From the NCBI GenBank assembly GCA_030068145.1, contig JAPJBO010000058.1, forward strand, positions 248,001-312,000: 64,000 nt of DNA. The letters run 5' to 3'. The notes below the pieces were generated by a model. It was not told the origin of the DNA, did no database searches, and was given only the letters and a program-made list of their open reading frames with translations. The stretch is from Diplonema papillatum (taxonomy: Eukaryota; Euglenozoa; Diplonemea; Diplonemida; Diplonemidae). Positions 1 through 11,390 of the stretch are shown one piece after another. Position numbers and translations under genes: made by a program. The first letter of the stretch is position 1. Every line of letters begins with the position of its first letter.

Positions 1-769
1 CTGGGAATTGGAAAAAGTAGGACTTCAGGTCAACTACGACTGCGTGTGACTTCGACATCATCTTCTTGATGACCTCGTCGACACGCAAGAGGCTGAACTT
101 CGGCGGGGGCTCCATCAGCTCGTTCAGCGGGCGGCCGTCGACGATGGCGCGCGAGTGCTGCTCGCCCTTCTCGACGGCGAATGCCGGCAGGACGCACTTC
201 AGCGGCTGCGACCGAGGAACCCGCTCCACAAACCCGACACCTTCCAGCGTCACCGCATGCCGGGCAAATGCGTCGCTCTTCCGACCCGGCAGGACAGGCA
301 CTTCCAACAACTTCCGACGGAAGGAGTGTCCGTCCGTCAGGAGGTCGAGCAGGCCGTGCAAGCGGGCCCCGGGGCCAGCTAGGCTCCGGAGGCCGCGGAG
401 ATCGATCGGCGGCACAGCCGTGACGTCGAGCGGCCTCGTCGATCTCGGGGCACCGATTCCCGGAGTGAGGCCCCTCGTCTCCGGTGGCAGGTAGCCGAGG
501 GGAACTGCGGTCGGGGGGTCGTAGAAGTGGGGGTGGAGCCGCAGGAAAAGCTGCCTCCCCCTGAGCAGTCTCGACCTTCGCGACTTCAACCCCCTGACCT
601 GCCGAGGCAAAAAGCCGGCGTCGGGCAAGGGTTTCTGTCGCGTTGGGAAACGACTGTCGCAGAAGGAGGGGAGAGCTGGGTGGTGCCCGGGAGCATTGGT
701 CGGTGCGCTTCCCGGGTCTTCCTGCTTTCCGCCATCGTCAGCAGGCGACGAGAGCAGAGCAGTCGTCAT
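1..769 (-). mobile_element. Reverse transcriptase gene fragment running off the left edge
   Basis: On the minus strand a frame stays open from about position 958 to the window edge; its first ATG is at 769, giving about 256 residues in view. The C-terminal part in view carries reverse transcriptase blocks: AFAVEKG followed by AIVDGRPLNELM (the fingers block that ends in a conserved R/N region) and then HAVVVDLKSYFFQFP, which matches motif A of the RT palm with its catalytic Asp. The DLKSYFFQFP form resembles LTR/DIRS-type RTs more than non-LTR ones, but the rest of the palm (YxDD box), RNase H and integrase lie outside, so the superfamily is open. The N-terminal 130 residues are rich in Arg and Pro and I recognise no domain there. 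The part in view looks whole. A second, decayed copy lies at about 47500-47760. Treat as a fossil element of unknown age. Confidence 0.75.
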
Positions 770-1400
<631 letters not shown>

Positions 1401-1404
<4 letters not shown>

Positions 1405-2484
1405 GTTGTTATGACCTTCCTGGTGCAGATGATCGAAGGGGGGCTGGATCCGGTACAAATGCAGGGGTACGGGGGTTTCGGGCTGCCTCGAAGGTCGCCA
1501 CTACATGCTAAAGTCACAGTCGTGCAGGATCCTTGTGCAGAGCCGGCCCGAGAGTCAGCTGCATGCAGTAGGGTTAGCAGGGTATCGTGGTACATTCCTG
1601 TACTGCACCGACCGGTTGCCACCGTGTTCGGCTAGGTCTGCAAGATCCTTCTGCGCCGTCTCCTTTTGTGCGGCGATGACCATACCACATCATCTCAGCC
1701 TGATGAGCTGCCTCGCGGCTATGCTGCTCAGATTTCATCTATTTCGAACTCTTGTCCCGGAGTCCCCGGTAGCGGTGTAGTGGGGCTAGTGGACAGGTGG
1801 GTGGTGCGGGGAAGTCAGGAGGAAGAGAGGCAAAACAGAAAGGAGGGGGGCGCAAATGAGAGGAGTCGTATCCGTCTGGATTGCCAACCTTCCTGGCTGA
1901 AGCATGAACGGATCTTCCTGACGAACACGGCACGTCACGACCGTGCAAAGCTGTCCATGAAGCAGGATCAGCAAATGAAGGGCAGCTTCAACGGCGAAGC
2001 AGCCATCTTCTTCGACAAACACGAGCCAGGCCTTCGACTGCACCAGTCGTGCTGTCCGCAATGAATTGCTGGCGGTAGTGGAAACATGCACGAGAACAAC
2101 CCGGACCATTCTGTCCTGGAGCATCGCCATCATCTTCGATAAACAAGAGAGTGCAACCGTCCAACTGACGTGTACACATGTTACGTGCGGTACATTTGCG
2201 GCGCCAGACCCACATGTTCGAAGCACCCGACCCTGCACATGGGAAAGTCCAGGGTGCAAGAGCATGAGTAGGAGCAGGGGGCGACATGGTGGAGGGCTCG
2301 GGCTGGCACCCGCGGGTGCGCCAAGCAGTGTGCGTGCCTGACTGAGTTTCATTGCCACCCAGAAATGCAAGTTACAGCCCTGTACTACTGCAAGTACGCT
2401 CTTGCGATTCAGTTTCCTCCCATATCCATGTGTGTCATAAAATGAGAAAAAAGCAATCTTATCCTTTTACCACTCCCCGCGCAG
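1401..2484. other. Probable intron/5' region of the Gln-rich gene
   Basis: A short candidate exon starts at 1429 (ATG after an AG acceptor; reads MIEGGLDPVQMQGYGGFGLP) and its Met/Gln/Gly composition fits the Gln-rich exon at 2485. Its best donor at 1494 leaves a phase that does not match that exon, so I do not join them. The rest shows no convincing coding or known repeat. Confidence 0.25.
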
Positions 2485-2533
2485 GCTACGTTGGACATTC
2501 CGGGAGTGAGCGAAATTGTTGAAAACTGGGCAC

Positions 2534-2611
<78 letters not shown>

Positions 2612-2934
2612 TACAATTTCCGGCCAACACCTTGCCGCAGATGCTCCAGCAGGGGGGCATGAACCAGTCGAACCTCTCGGGCGGCGGCGGCAACCCGAAC
2701 ATGTTCCCCCCAGGCATGCTGTATCAGGGGCCGCCGGGAGGTCAACTTGGCATGCAGCCGTCGCTGATGATGCCGCAATTCAGCTTCATGGCGCCTGGGG
2801 CCCTCAACCTTGGGCAGAACAACGTGCCGAACCTCAACCAAGGCCTCCAAGGATTGCAGGGGATGAACATGCAGGGATCTCCATTCATGAACCCAGGTGG
2901 TGTCATTCTGCCCATCCACAACAACCGCCAGTGA
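2485..2934 (+). CDS. Terminal exon of a Gln/Met/Gly-rich protein
   Basis: The exon follows a clear acceptor (pyrimidine-rich run ending CGCGCAG at 2484), opens in phase 0 and runs 149 codons to a TGA at 2932-2934. It encodes a short acidic lead (ATLDIPGVSEIVENWAR), a run of 25 Gln (2536-2610, CAG with two CAA codons), then a low-complexity tail rich in Met, Pro, Gly, Asn and Leu ending in PIHNNRQ. No enzymatic domain is visible; such tails are common in RNA-binding or endocytic scaffold proteins, but that is only analogy. Upstream exons were not found with confidence. A decayed copy of this same exon lies 1.5 kb downstream (4463-4790), and conservation of its non-repeat parts supports the reading frame. 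The CAG tract is likely length-variable. Function unknown. Confidence 0.6.
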
Positions 2935-4462
2935 ACGAGGGGAGAAGGAGAACGATAGCAGAACAAGAGCCAAACGCGAAACGGTCGCCCTTTCTTCCCA
3001 GGGAGGAGGGAGGGGTGAAGGGGGGTGGGTGACCCGAAGCAGGGCAGACCACCGCGGCGAGGAGAGGCGGCCGCGTGTGCCCCCTGCGTGACCCGTGCCG
3101 CGGCGGCTGCGGACCCACCTTTTGCAGGGCTTCGAGCGCCTCTCATCGCGCGCGTCGTTTCCTCGCTCCAGCCCGGAATGGCGGCCGCCGTGGCAACTCG
3201 GTGGAACCGGCGTTAACGCTAAGCATTGTGTGCACTTGATGTGTTGGTTGTCGAACTGCCCGAACTCTTGCCGGGGACAGCATGCGCGGAGCGTGCACAA
3301 CACGAGCACTCGCTTCGGTACATCCACCGGACACAGCACGACCCCAACTCAGGCGTCCGCTACCATTGGCCTTCGCCTCTCCCCCGCGCGTCGAAAGAAC
3401 GCTTTCGCAGCGATTTTCGCGCCGAGAATCTCGCGATTCTTTGCTGCGGTGCCCCACCACGGAACCGTAGCCGCACCCTCGGGGCGACGTGGCGGACGGG
3501 GCCCGTTCTCTGAAGGAGCCTCGACGCTCTCGAAACCCGGGCTGCGGGCCCGGTTGGAACCGCTCGGAGGAGCGAGCTGAGGTCTTGCACTCATGCTCGT
3601 AAAATGCATGAAAATATGCGGACAGCGTGTTTTGTTCGTTGTCTTTTTTCGAACTGGGCGAGTAAACACGGTTGCGAAATAAACCAGTTTGTGCGCGTCA
3701 ACGTGTTTTGCATTGCGCGGGGAGCATCCGTTTCCGTCTGCCTTGCTTCTGTCAGTCTATCCCGTATACACTGGCTGCAGAGTCGCAACAAGTCAGGCTC
3801 TCGGTTCATCCCGCGTCGCCAGTCCTGCTTATTTGGAGTCGCCCACTCCCAGAACCAGGATTTCGCCATTGTGCTCTCCGAGGCGCAACAGCATGCTAGT
3901 GCCTCCCGCACACGGAACACGCACGCGAAGGTTTCACCTGCCAAATGCAGTTAGGATACGCAGACGGGGCCGCGAGCACAAACAGTTTCCCTCCAGTAAA
4001 TATCAAGTATCATGGGCTTGCCCAGTTTTAGGTGTATCGCATCATTTTCCGGCCTGTTCTATTCTAAGCTCGGGAACAGTTCAGCAACAACTGCACACGA
4101 GACAAAAATATACGAGCAATCAAAAGTGCTCACACAGGAGGAACTCCATCGACTACACACGTGAAGAACAAGTAGTCGTCTTCACCGTCATGATGGATCG
4201 TTGATGCTGATCGCCCGCTGCTTCGTGTATCAGTGCAAGATCCTATCTTCCGAAATGTTCATCGGTTGCATCGCGGCCTTTCAGGCTCTACCCCGAACGA
4301 GGCGGGTGGCGGTTTTATTCCTGAGCGCACTTGCATGCGAATTGCGGTAGCGGTGGTATATATTATGGTTGCATGCGAGCAACAAGAAGGTGTCACAACC
4401 ATCGTTTCGTTCCCCTGTCTCGGCATGCGGGCAAGGAGAAACCCAAGAGAGGGTGGGGAGGT
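2935..4462. other. Intergenic, mostly unannotated
   Basis: G/C-rich to about 3560, then mixed. No domain-bearing frame was found. A fragment near 3604-3690 (GACAGCGTGTTTTG) recurs at 13875 and 23800, so it belongs to a dispersed repeat. Confidence 0.4.
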
Positions 4463-4790
4463 GTCGGCTTCGCCGCCTTGGACACTCCCAGAGCGAGCGG
4501 GATCGGGGAAAACTGGGCAAGCTTCAATCGCCTGGAAACCAGTTCAGATGCTCCCGCAACCCGTGCACCCCCTCCGCAGAGCAATTCCCAGTGGACAGGC
4601 AACATCAACCCCAACGTGTTTCCTCAACAAATGCTCTCATCAAGCCCCCACGGGCCAACTCGGGGGGGATGCCGCCTTCCCTGATGATGCCTCCAATGGG
4701 CTTCATGCCACCACCAGGTGGCCATGGCCCTGTACCCAGCTCAAACAAGGCATGCAGGGGCTGCAAGGCGCAGTCATCCCTATCTATCAC
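4463..4790 (+). pseudogene. Decayed copy of the Gln-rich terminal exon
   Basis: The order of conserved blocks follows the exon at 2485-2934: ALDTPRASGIGENWA (parent TLDIPGVSEIVENWA), NPNVFPQQML (parent NPNMFPPGML), GGMPPSLMMPPMGFMPP (parent MQPSLMMPQFSFMAP) and QLKQGMQGLQGAVIPI (parent NLNQGLQGLQG...VILPI). The polyglutamine run is absent. The blocks lie in three different frames and the first ends at a TGA near 4682, so the copy cannot encode the tail as one exon. It could be a retro- or segmental duplicate; no poly(A) or direct repeat was seen that would decide. The A-rich stretch at 4974-5090 lies about 180 bases past the last similarity. Confidence 0.7.
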
Positions 4791-4799
4791 CGGAGGGCT

Positions 4800-5536
4800 G
4801 ATCTCTCCCACTTCAAAGTACCATGGACCGGCGAGTGACCGCGGCTCTTATGGGGCCGGAAACAAAAGAAGGGCCTCGAGACGTGCCCAGGGTGTCTTTA
4901 AAACCCCGCGGAAGCGTTCATCCGCACGCACCTGCGCTCGTAGAATGCTTTTGCGGTACGGCATAGACAATCAAAAGAAAGGAAAAAAAAAAAAAAAAAA
5001 AGAAGGTAAAATAAAGAAAATGTGCGCCAAATCCTGACGCTGGAACTTCCAGCCTCAAAAGACCACAAAAAAAAAGAACCAAAAAAAAAAAAAAAAGTCG
5101 CAAACGAACTTTCACTCTAGAACAAAAAGGAAAAACAAGCGAAGAGATGCAAGTGCAGAACAGGCTCACGCAGAGGACCTGTCAAGTGTTTTGTAGTTGA
5201 CCTGACACTGGAGGCCGGCCCAAGGTGCGATCACACCATGACCCGTACATTATCTAGCGTCTAGCGCGACATGCGCTTCAATAGGTACCCCGTCATGTGC
5301 TGGGCGCATCTCTTGTCCTCTGCGTGGATTGGGGGGAGGAAGGGGGGGTGTTGGGAATTTCTTCTCTTGTTCTTTTGGTGCGGTGGTCTTTCTTCCCTTT
5401 ATTAAGATGGCTTTAATTTGCTGTGTCTTACTGTCCGCTTGAAGTTTGTCTTTTAGCACTTTCAACGGCGGAGATTAATAAGGCGTCATTGAGTGGTTGA
5501 TAGGAATGCTTTCAACCCGCGTCAGAAAATTTTCTT
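4800..5536. other. A-rich intergenic stretch
   Basis: Holds several poly(A) runs (4982-5000, 5066-5095) and a short copy of the repeat ending GCGAACTTTCACTCTAGAA near 5100-5122. No gene seen. Confidence 0.4.
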
Positions 5537-5668
5537 TTGTATAAGCACCTGATTTGTAGGAAATGCTTGAGGAGACTGCCAGTTGCGATAGATCAAAGGA
5601 GGTAAATGTGCGAAACACAGGTAAATCTGGGTTTAGTGGCGGGCGTAAGCGTTCAACAAAAGATCAAG
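5537..5668 (+). repeat. Dispersed repeat family A, copy
   Basis: Starts TTGTATAAGCACCTGATTTG, runs through GAGGAGACTGCCAGTTGCGA and ends in GGCGGGCGTAAGCGTTCAAC. The same ordered blocks are found at 11105-11345 (minus), 16189-16415, 20071-20215, 38054-38285 (the most complete), 43030-43172 (minus), 58268-58430 (diverged) and 60460-60535 (partial). There is no coding capacity. Lengths of 70 to 230 bp and truncated copies suggest a SINE- or MITE-like mobile repeat. Confidence 0.8.
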
Positions 5669-5687
5669 CTTGCTCCGACACTGCACC

Positions 5688-5935
5688 CTCTGCCGACACT
5701 CGCTAGCCGTCGACGCCCGTGACGGCAGCCCCATCCTGAAGTGCAAATACTGTCGACGCGTCAGATTGGCACCGCTCAAGCTGCCACCTTAAGTCACTCG
5801 TTTGCTTGTAAAGATTGTTCCGTTCTTCTCCCTGACTTGTTCCCGGATTAGGACGACATACCACTACTTGTGCACTCTATCGTGACAGATTGTTGCTGCG
5901 TATCAAGTTCAAACTACCACTACTACTGTGACAAG
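5688..5935 (+). repeat. Dispersed repeat family G with CTA/CCA-rich tail, copy 1
   Basis: Starts CTGCCGACACTCGCTAGCCG and ends with TTGTTGCTGCGTATCAAGTT followed by a short run of CTA/CCA triplets. A second copy at 44706-45143 has the same blocks in the same order and a pure (CTA)n tail of about 90 bp. The internal GACGGCAGCC is complementary to a nearby segment, so the 5' part can fold. A 3' microsatellite tail is typical of some SINEs. Confidence 0.7.
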
Positions 5936-6124
5936 ATGTGAACGGAAGGGACAAATGCATGTTCCTCGGAACATGCACTTGTTGTGTAGGCTAGCCCTTG
6001 GAGACGTACAAAGGAGGAAATTCGCTGCAGCTCGCACAAGCCAGGCGAACATTCACTCCAAATACAGATAGCCCAGACATGCTGTATTCGTAAGCGTTCA
6101 CCATAAAAAGGATGCACACACCGG

Positions 6125-6280
6125 GAGTCTAGCCGCAGAAGCTGGAGTTTAAGAAGCGCGCGTCACACCCGCTTTTCGGGTGTAGATTTACACGCGTTTT
6201 GGTTGTAACGCCCTCGCTTTTCGGGTGTGACTCGGACACACCCTCTTTAACGTCAGCTTCTGAGGCTGGACCTCACCGAG
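6125..6280. mobile_element. MITE-like element, family D, copy 1
   Basis: Terminal inverted repeats: left AGCCGCAGAAGCTGGAGTTTAA, right TTAACGTCAGCTTCTGAGGCTGG in inverse orientation. Inside are two copies of the hairpin-forming CGCTTTTCGGGTGTG and the block TACACGCGTTTTGGTTG. Related copies: 32640-32766, 42262-42365 (left half) and 48428-48606. No transposase is encoded, so any movement would need a partner DNA transposon elsewhere in the genome. Confidence 0.7.
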
Positions 6281-7990
6281 CAGGGTCTGTGATTGGCATG
6301 ACTGAAGCCACTAAAGGACGATAATGCCGGTAATCAGACGCACCATGCGCACCGCGTACAGTAAGGCACACGCAGGAGCATTGCACCGAACTTTAACCAA
6401 GTTCCAAGCGAACTTTCACTCCAGAAAAACGATCTACCCACCCCCTCCCTTTTTTTTTTTAGGTGCGTAGTCTTCTCCCCCCTCTAGCCTCCTTCGAAAA
6501 TCAGTAAAAGAAAATACTTGTGCGCAGGGGAGGGGCGGTCCGGTCTGAGCGACAAACGGGCTTCGGCTCGCGAATCCTTGTTGTTGTTGTTGTTGAGACA
6601 CCAGTCAGGTGGGGATTTGGCTGGGGCGGCACATCTGTTCCACATCAACGCAGGTGTCCTAAGGCAAGGCTCAGCGGGAACAGAAATCTCGCTTAGAGCC
6701 TGAGGGTAAAAGCTTGCTCGATACACGATCGTCAGTACCGATCCTCGGTGTGAAAGCATATAGGCAATCGGCAAGCCGGTCATCCTGCGCCCGAGTCGAA
6801 ACCCCACCGAACTTGGTTTCACGACGGAGGACACGGGCGACAACTCGCGACAATGACCCACGAAATTCTGAATCTAGTGTGGCACAGTCGCCATTCTGCG
6901 TAGTACCGTGCACCTACAACTTTCCCACAATGTGGTCAGATAGCCAAAGCATTCAATACAATGTGGCTATTGTGGCTAGAATACGGAAGACTGTAGGGAG
7001 TGTGCCCGGGCCGAAGCAGCCGACGGACCACAGAGGCAAAGGTAGCATCATTGCGTACCGCCCCCCGCCTCTGCATTCCCCAGCGATGTCGGAAAAAGGG
7101 AACCTTAGGGACGAGCCGGCATATTTGTGGCAGAGAGAGAACCTCTATCACGGTGGGACCTCAAACGCTGGAGCTGACGCTCCATTCGTTAAAACCAACG
7201 ATGAACAGCAAAAGTGCACACCGAAACTCTTACCTCGTGCGAGGCCCATATGTACACGCAAAGCAGAACGGATGTTTTCCCATCTTGCCGCCAAGGTCAC
7301 CGGAAGACTTTCAAACCCCGAAATTCCGAGCGAGCTGTTCACTCAACGAGGCTACACTCCTCGAAGGAATGTCGTCCCGGCGAGCCTTATCCCCATAACG
7401 AAAGTGTGCACCAAATAACGGTCACACGGAGACCCTAAACCCCCGGAATTTCAAGCGACCTTTTAACTCTACAACACGGGTCCCTTCCGCTTTTCGGGTT
7501 ATCTCGGACTCTTTTGTGCCTGTCTCCAACCTCTAAAGGCCGGAGTTCACTGTGTACTGGGGTCGGGCTGGCGAGCACAGTGCGTTGCTCAGGGTAGTCG
7601 AAGGCCTGACAAATTCACTCATGCAACAATTTTACAACCGTGTCTCTGCCGGCGGCAGCGACATCGACAGCAGCGACGTTTGCGGGTTTGCAGGTTTGCG
7701 GGTTTGCGGGTGCGGTCAACGAAAACTCTAGTTTCCCTTTCTACTTTCTCCTACTCTCGCGGTGTACGGTTTCGACTGCGGCACGTTTTCTCCAGTGATT
7801 TTGCAACTGGCGGCCTCCTCGAGTGTTCCCTGGAAAAGCAAGTGCTTGACAAAGAAAAAGGTCGAAAGACACCAATCTGTCCACCCATTCGGGGGTGGTC
7901 GGTGAACACAACTGTACATCAGTCTGGAAATTCTCCCCACTACGCACCTCTAACTTGGACGCGGCGGGGGGGAGGGGGTTCTTCTTCTCG
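6281..7990. other. Repeat-fragment intergenic region
   Basis: Contains fragments of the repeat ending TTTCAAGCGAAC...TTTAACTCTA (near 6395 and 7425-7475), part of the MITE-like family at 7480-7545, four tandem GTTTGCGG-type octamers at 7679-7707 and a block (GTGCGGTCAACGAAAACTCT to CTCGCGGTGTACGG, 7707-7770) that recurs at 11985-12055. No convincing gene. Confidence 0.5.
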
Positions 7991-7991
7991 C

Positions 7992-8145
7992 TTCTTCTTC
8001 TTCTTCTTCTTCTTCTTCTTCTTCTTCTTCTTCTTCTTCTTCTTCTTCTTCTTCTTCTTCTTCTTCTTCTTCTTCTTCTTCTTCTTCTTCTTCTTCTTCT
8101 TCTTCTTCTTCTTCTTCTTCTTCTTCTTCTTCATCTTCTTCTTCC
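7992..8145. repeat. (TTC)n microsatellite, about 150 bp
   Basis: Pure TTC triplet run with one CAT interruption near its end. The frames through it (poly-Phe, poly-Leu, poly-Lys, poly-Glu) are by-products of the triplet and are not genes. Confidence 0.95.
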
Positions 8146-8289
8146 AAGTCTGAACCAGCAGCAAAACAGAGAGTCTACATTGCTGCATTTCCTATTGTGT
8201 CTTCTCTTTTGTCCGCAACTCCCGCCGCCCCGTCTTTCGTTTCTCTTTTCTTTCTGTCTTTTAAGATACCAGGGAAAGCCTGCTACGCT

Positions 8290-8480
8290 TCACGTGTTCG
8301 GCGGTACTGCAGAGCCACGGGCCTACGGGTCAAGTGGCTACCGATTTCCCAAACGAAAGCAATCAAGGCATGGCGCACCTTGGGGCTTGGCGCTTGCGCT
8401 GAACAGAAGCTCGTCGAGACGGCCAGCCACAGGGCAGCGCGGACGGGGTTGTGGCACTGCCTCCGACTCAAGCTTTGCAA
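8290..8480 (+). repeat. Dispersed repeat family M, copy 1
   Basis: The block ending CTTGGGGCTTGGCGCTTGCGCTGAACA matches 18310-18500 (GGGACTTGGCGCTTGCGCTGAACA), with weaker similarity on both sides. Just downstream, 8665-8715 (TACTGACGGGAACATTTCCG) recurs at 15840-15885. These are fragments of dispersed repeats with no coding capacity. Confidence 0.55.
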
Positions 8481-8715
8481 GCCGTGGTTGACCGTAACGT
8501 TCCTGGACCCGGAGCGGCATTTTTCTTCCCGTTTTTCACATTTCTTCTTTCTTCTGTCTTTTAACCCTTGGTTGCTCGTGTTTCGCGCTCCTCATTCCCC
8601 CCTTTCATTTCTTTTTTTGCGGCGCCTTTTCAGCCTCCCCTCATCTCTCTCTCCTTGCATTTTCTTCTTAAATAGTACATCTGTACTGACGGGAACATTT
8701 CCGGAACAACAGACG

Positions 8716-11104
8716 GTTGCACATGAAAGAGAAAACCGACCGCTTACTACAAGAAACAGTCTAGAAAACGAAGCCAACGAAAAACTACCGTAAGTAAGGT
8801 ATGTGGACAATGGCCGAAACCACCAATGACCAACAACAAAGGACCCACCGATCCTCTTACCTCGTGTAACCACCACTCTTACGACGCTCAGAACACAAAG
8901 GATATCTTCCCATATCGACGAAGGTCACCCTGAGACTTTAAAACCGCGGAGTTTCAAGCGAACTTACTCTGAAAACGTGCTAATACAGGAAACCCCCCCA
9001 GAGAGGTTTATACCCTGTACACGCGAAGAATAAAAGCTCCTGCTTTGCCAGGAATCCTGGAGGCCCCCGCTTGTGCAACAAAGACCGGCCCTCTTCAAAT
9101 CAAGCCAGTGGCTTGCGCCGAGACGACTGGACGAGTGCGCAATCGATGTATCGCGTTTTGCAAAAAGCGGTTACCTCTTGTTTGTGCTAAAAATCCGTAG
9201 TTACATGAAACCTTCCAAAACAGGTGAGTTCCGCTAGCCTCTAGCCATACTTCCTCGCGTTGGCGCTGTCTTTCCGATCTTCGCTCGCGGTGTGGGTTCC
9301 CGCTCTTTCGCGCCTTCTGCTTCGTCCGACCAAGCTGGCCACGTTTCCTTCCGCTCTTCATGCCTCGGCGGGGAGAAGGCATGCTGGAAGAAGACCCGTG
9401 CTTGTAGTATACGTTCCGCCTCTCCGTCGGGCGGCGCCTCCTCGTACTTTCTGCTGTCGTCGTCCATTGTCCCTGCTCGCCGGCATCGCGTTCCTTTTTT
9501 TGCTCCACCCAGGAATAACGACCAATGCTTGGCACCCTTCCCCTTTCTTCCCCCCCTTCTATTTGTCCCAATTCTTATATTCCCGTTCAAACGAACGCAA
9601 CTTTCGCTTACCCCCTCCGCCCGCCTCATCCTTATAACAAAAAAAAAAAAAAAGTGAAATGGCCTCCCGTGGTGCAAGCACCGCGCGCTCTTTAAACTGA
9701 ACGACATCAACAATTGTTCCACCCCCCGCGGCTGTCGCGCAGAAGCAAGCAGCCTTCTCCCAACTTTTGAAGGCGCCGTGTCCGCTGCCGTCGTTTTTGA
9801 ACCCTGGGAGTGCAGGTCCTTCTCATCCTGCCTAAACATTAAACTAAGATTTTTACATAAGCGCCAGCTTGGAAGGACATGCTCGACGATGCTGCCAGAC
9901 AAAGAACAGACGGGATCCCAAGTGCTGTAACTACCGAACATACCCCTACACGACCACTCACACAAACACAACCGGTCAAAAGTCCTGAGTAAGAAAACAA
10001 CACACGGTGTTGTAAGCAAAGAGCACATCAGATTGTGTTTGTATTGTATTCGCCCCCCACCTCTATATTTCCTCCCTTCCATTCGGAGTCAAAGCAGCTA
10101 CGTCGAGTATTTTCTTCCCACACCAACCATAGGCTTCGGGAGGGAGGGGAGTCTGGTCATGTAGAAAGCGATCGGCGAGGTGATATCCAACGAGCGTACG
10201 ACGAACAGCCGCACGAGCGTTTTGTGCAAGGTAAGATGAAACCAGAAGAGCCGAAGCGGACCCCCTTCCCCCCCTTCTTTCGGGGCCCAGGGCAGGGCCA
10301 CATTCATTGCGAACGTGTTCGTGGTGCCGGTCGCAGGAGTTTTTTTTCTTGGCTAGCCAAAGTGATGTGGTAACAATGTATTGTTGGTACTAAAAATTAC
10401 ACAAATAACGCTAAAAATTAGTAGTTTGGCAGCGTACTAAAAGCGCGGGTCAGGTCTGGGCTCAGATTGAAGGTGCTGTGAGTGGCGCTCTCGGGTGCTA
10501 CCCGCGGCATGTTGTGCCCGCAATGAAGTGTCAGCTTGGAAGCAACTCACCAAATCAGGTGAAAAGCCGCTGGTGCGCACAAAGAGTGAAAGAGTACAGC
10601 TGTGAGTATAGAAAGGAACGAGTGTACATTATTCCATTCCCCCCCGGGGTTCAAAACGACGGCAGCGGCCGACCTCATGAGTCCCGCCCTGGCTTCGCAC
10701 TCGCACACCGGCAAGGAACGAGTCTTTTTCTTCTTCTTTTTTTGCGAGATTGCTGCACAATCAAGTGCGCTGCACAGAAAAGCCAGACTTTCCCAAAGAA
10801 AAGAGCACATTCAGCGGGGGAGAGGACGGAGAGCAAGAAAACGAGTTCGCTCGTGCGTTTTTCTTGGATGGTTGGGACTTCGTACCCAAAAAAGATGGTC
10901 GGGATTTCTCGGGGTGGGCCTACCGCTTCAGGTTTTCGGGGGCGTGTAAAAGTTACTATATCGAATGCAAGCGACCTTTATTTTCAATTTGGGCTCTCCC
11001 GGGGCTCTTGAGGTTTTGTCGTGTGTGCAAGCGCAGGAATATACTCCCCTCAAGGCTAAGATTCTCTTCCCTAGCATCTAGCACACACAAGAGGCAAGAT
11101 TCTG
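8716..11104. other. Intergenic, no supported gene
   Basis: Holds a fragment of the GCGAACTT...ACTCT repeat (8920-8975), poly(A) at 9640-9654 and a block near 9660-9695 (GGTGCAAGCACCGCGCGCTC) that recurs near 34395. A minus-strand frame at 9234-10082 is open for 282 codons but shows no domain, and its poly-Phe stretch comes from the poly(A). Confidence 0.4.
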
Positions 11105-11345
11105 CCTCCCTTTTCGCGAGAAGAATACTCGAGGGGCTGCCTTGTGCTCATTTCGAAGGAGGCTAGAGGGGGTGAAAACAATACAACTACAAAGCGGGTC
11201 TTTTTTGTTGAACGCTTACGCCCGCCACTAAACCCAGATTTACCTGTGTTTCGTGTGGGCTACAGCACATTTACCTCCTTTGATCTATCACAACTGGCAG
11301 TCTCCTCAAGCATTTCCTACAAAGCAGGTGCTTGTGCAAAAAAAA
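11105..11345 (-). repeat. Dispersed repeat family A, near-complete minus copy
   Basis: Reverse-oriented match to 38054-38285, including the outer segment (CTCGAGGGGCTGCCTTGTGC, TTCGAAGGAGGCTAGAGGGG) as well as the core. It is followed by a 20-base poly(A) at 11338-11357 and then a copy of the GCGAACTTTAACTCTA repeat at 11365-11390. Confidence 0.75.
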
Positions 11346-11390
11346 AAAAAAAAAAAAACACAAAAAGTTTCAAGCGAACTTTAACTCTAA

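Noticed and set aside
7680-8188. Phe-, Leu-, Lys- and Glu-rich frames across the TTC tract
   Set aside because: Pure consequence of the triplet repeat.
9234-10082. 282-codon minus-strand frame
   Set aside because: No domain, poly-Phe from a poly(A) run and comparable open frames on the other strand; likely chance.
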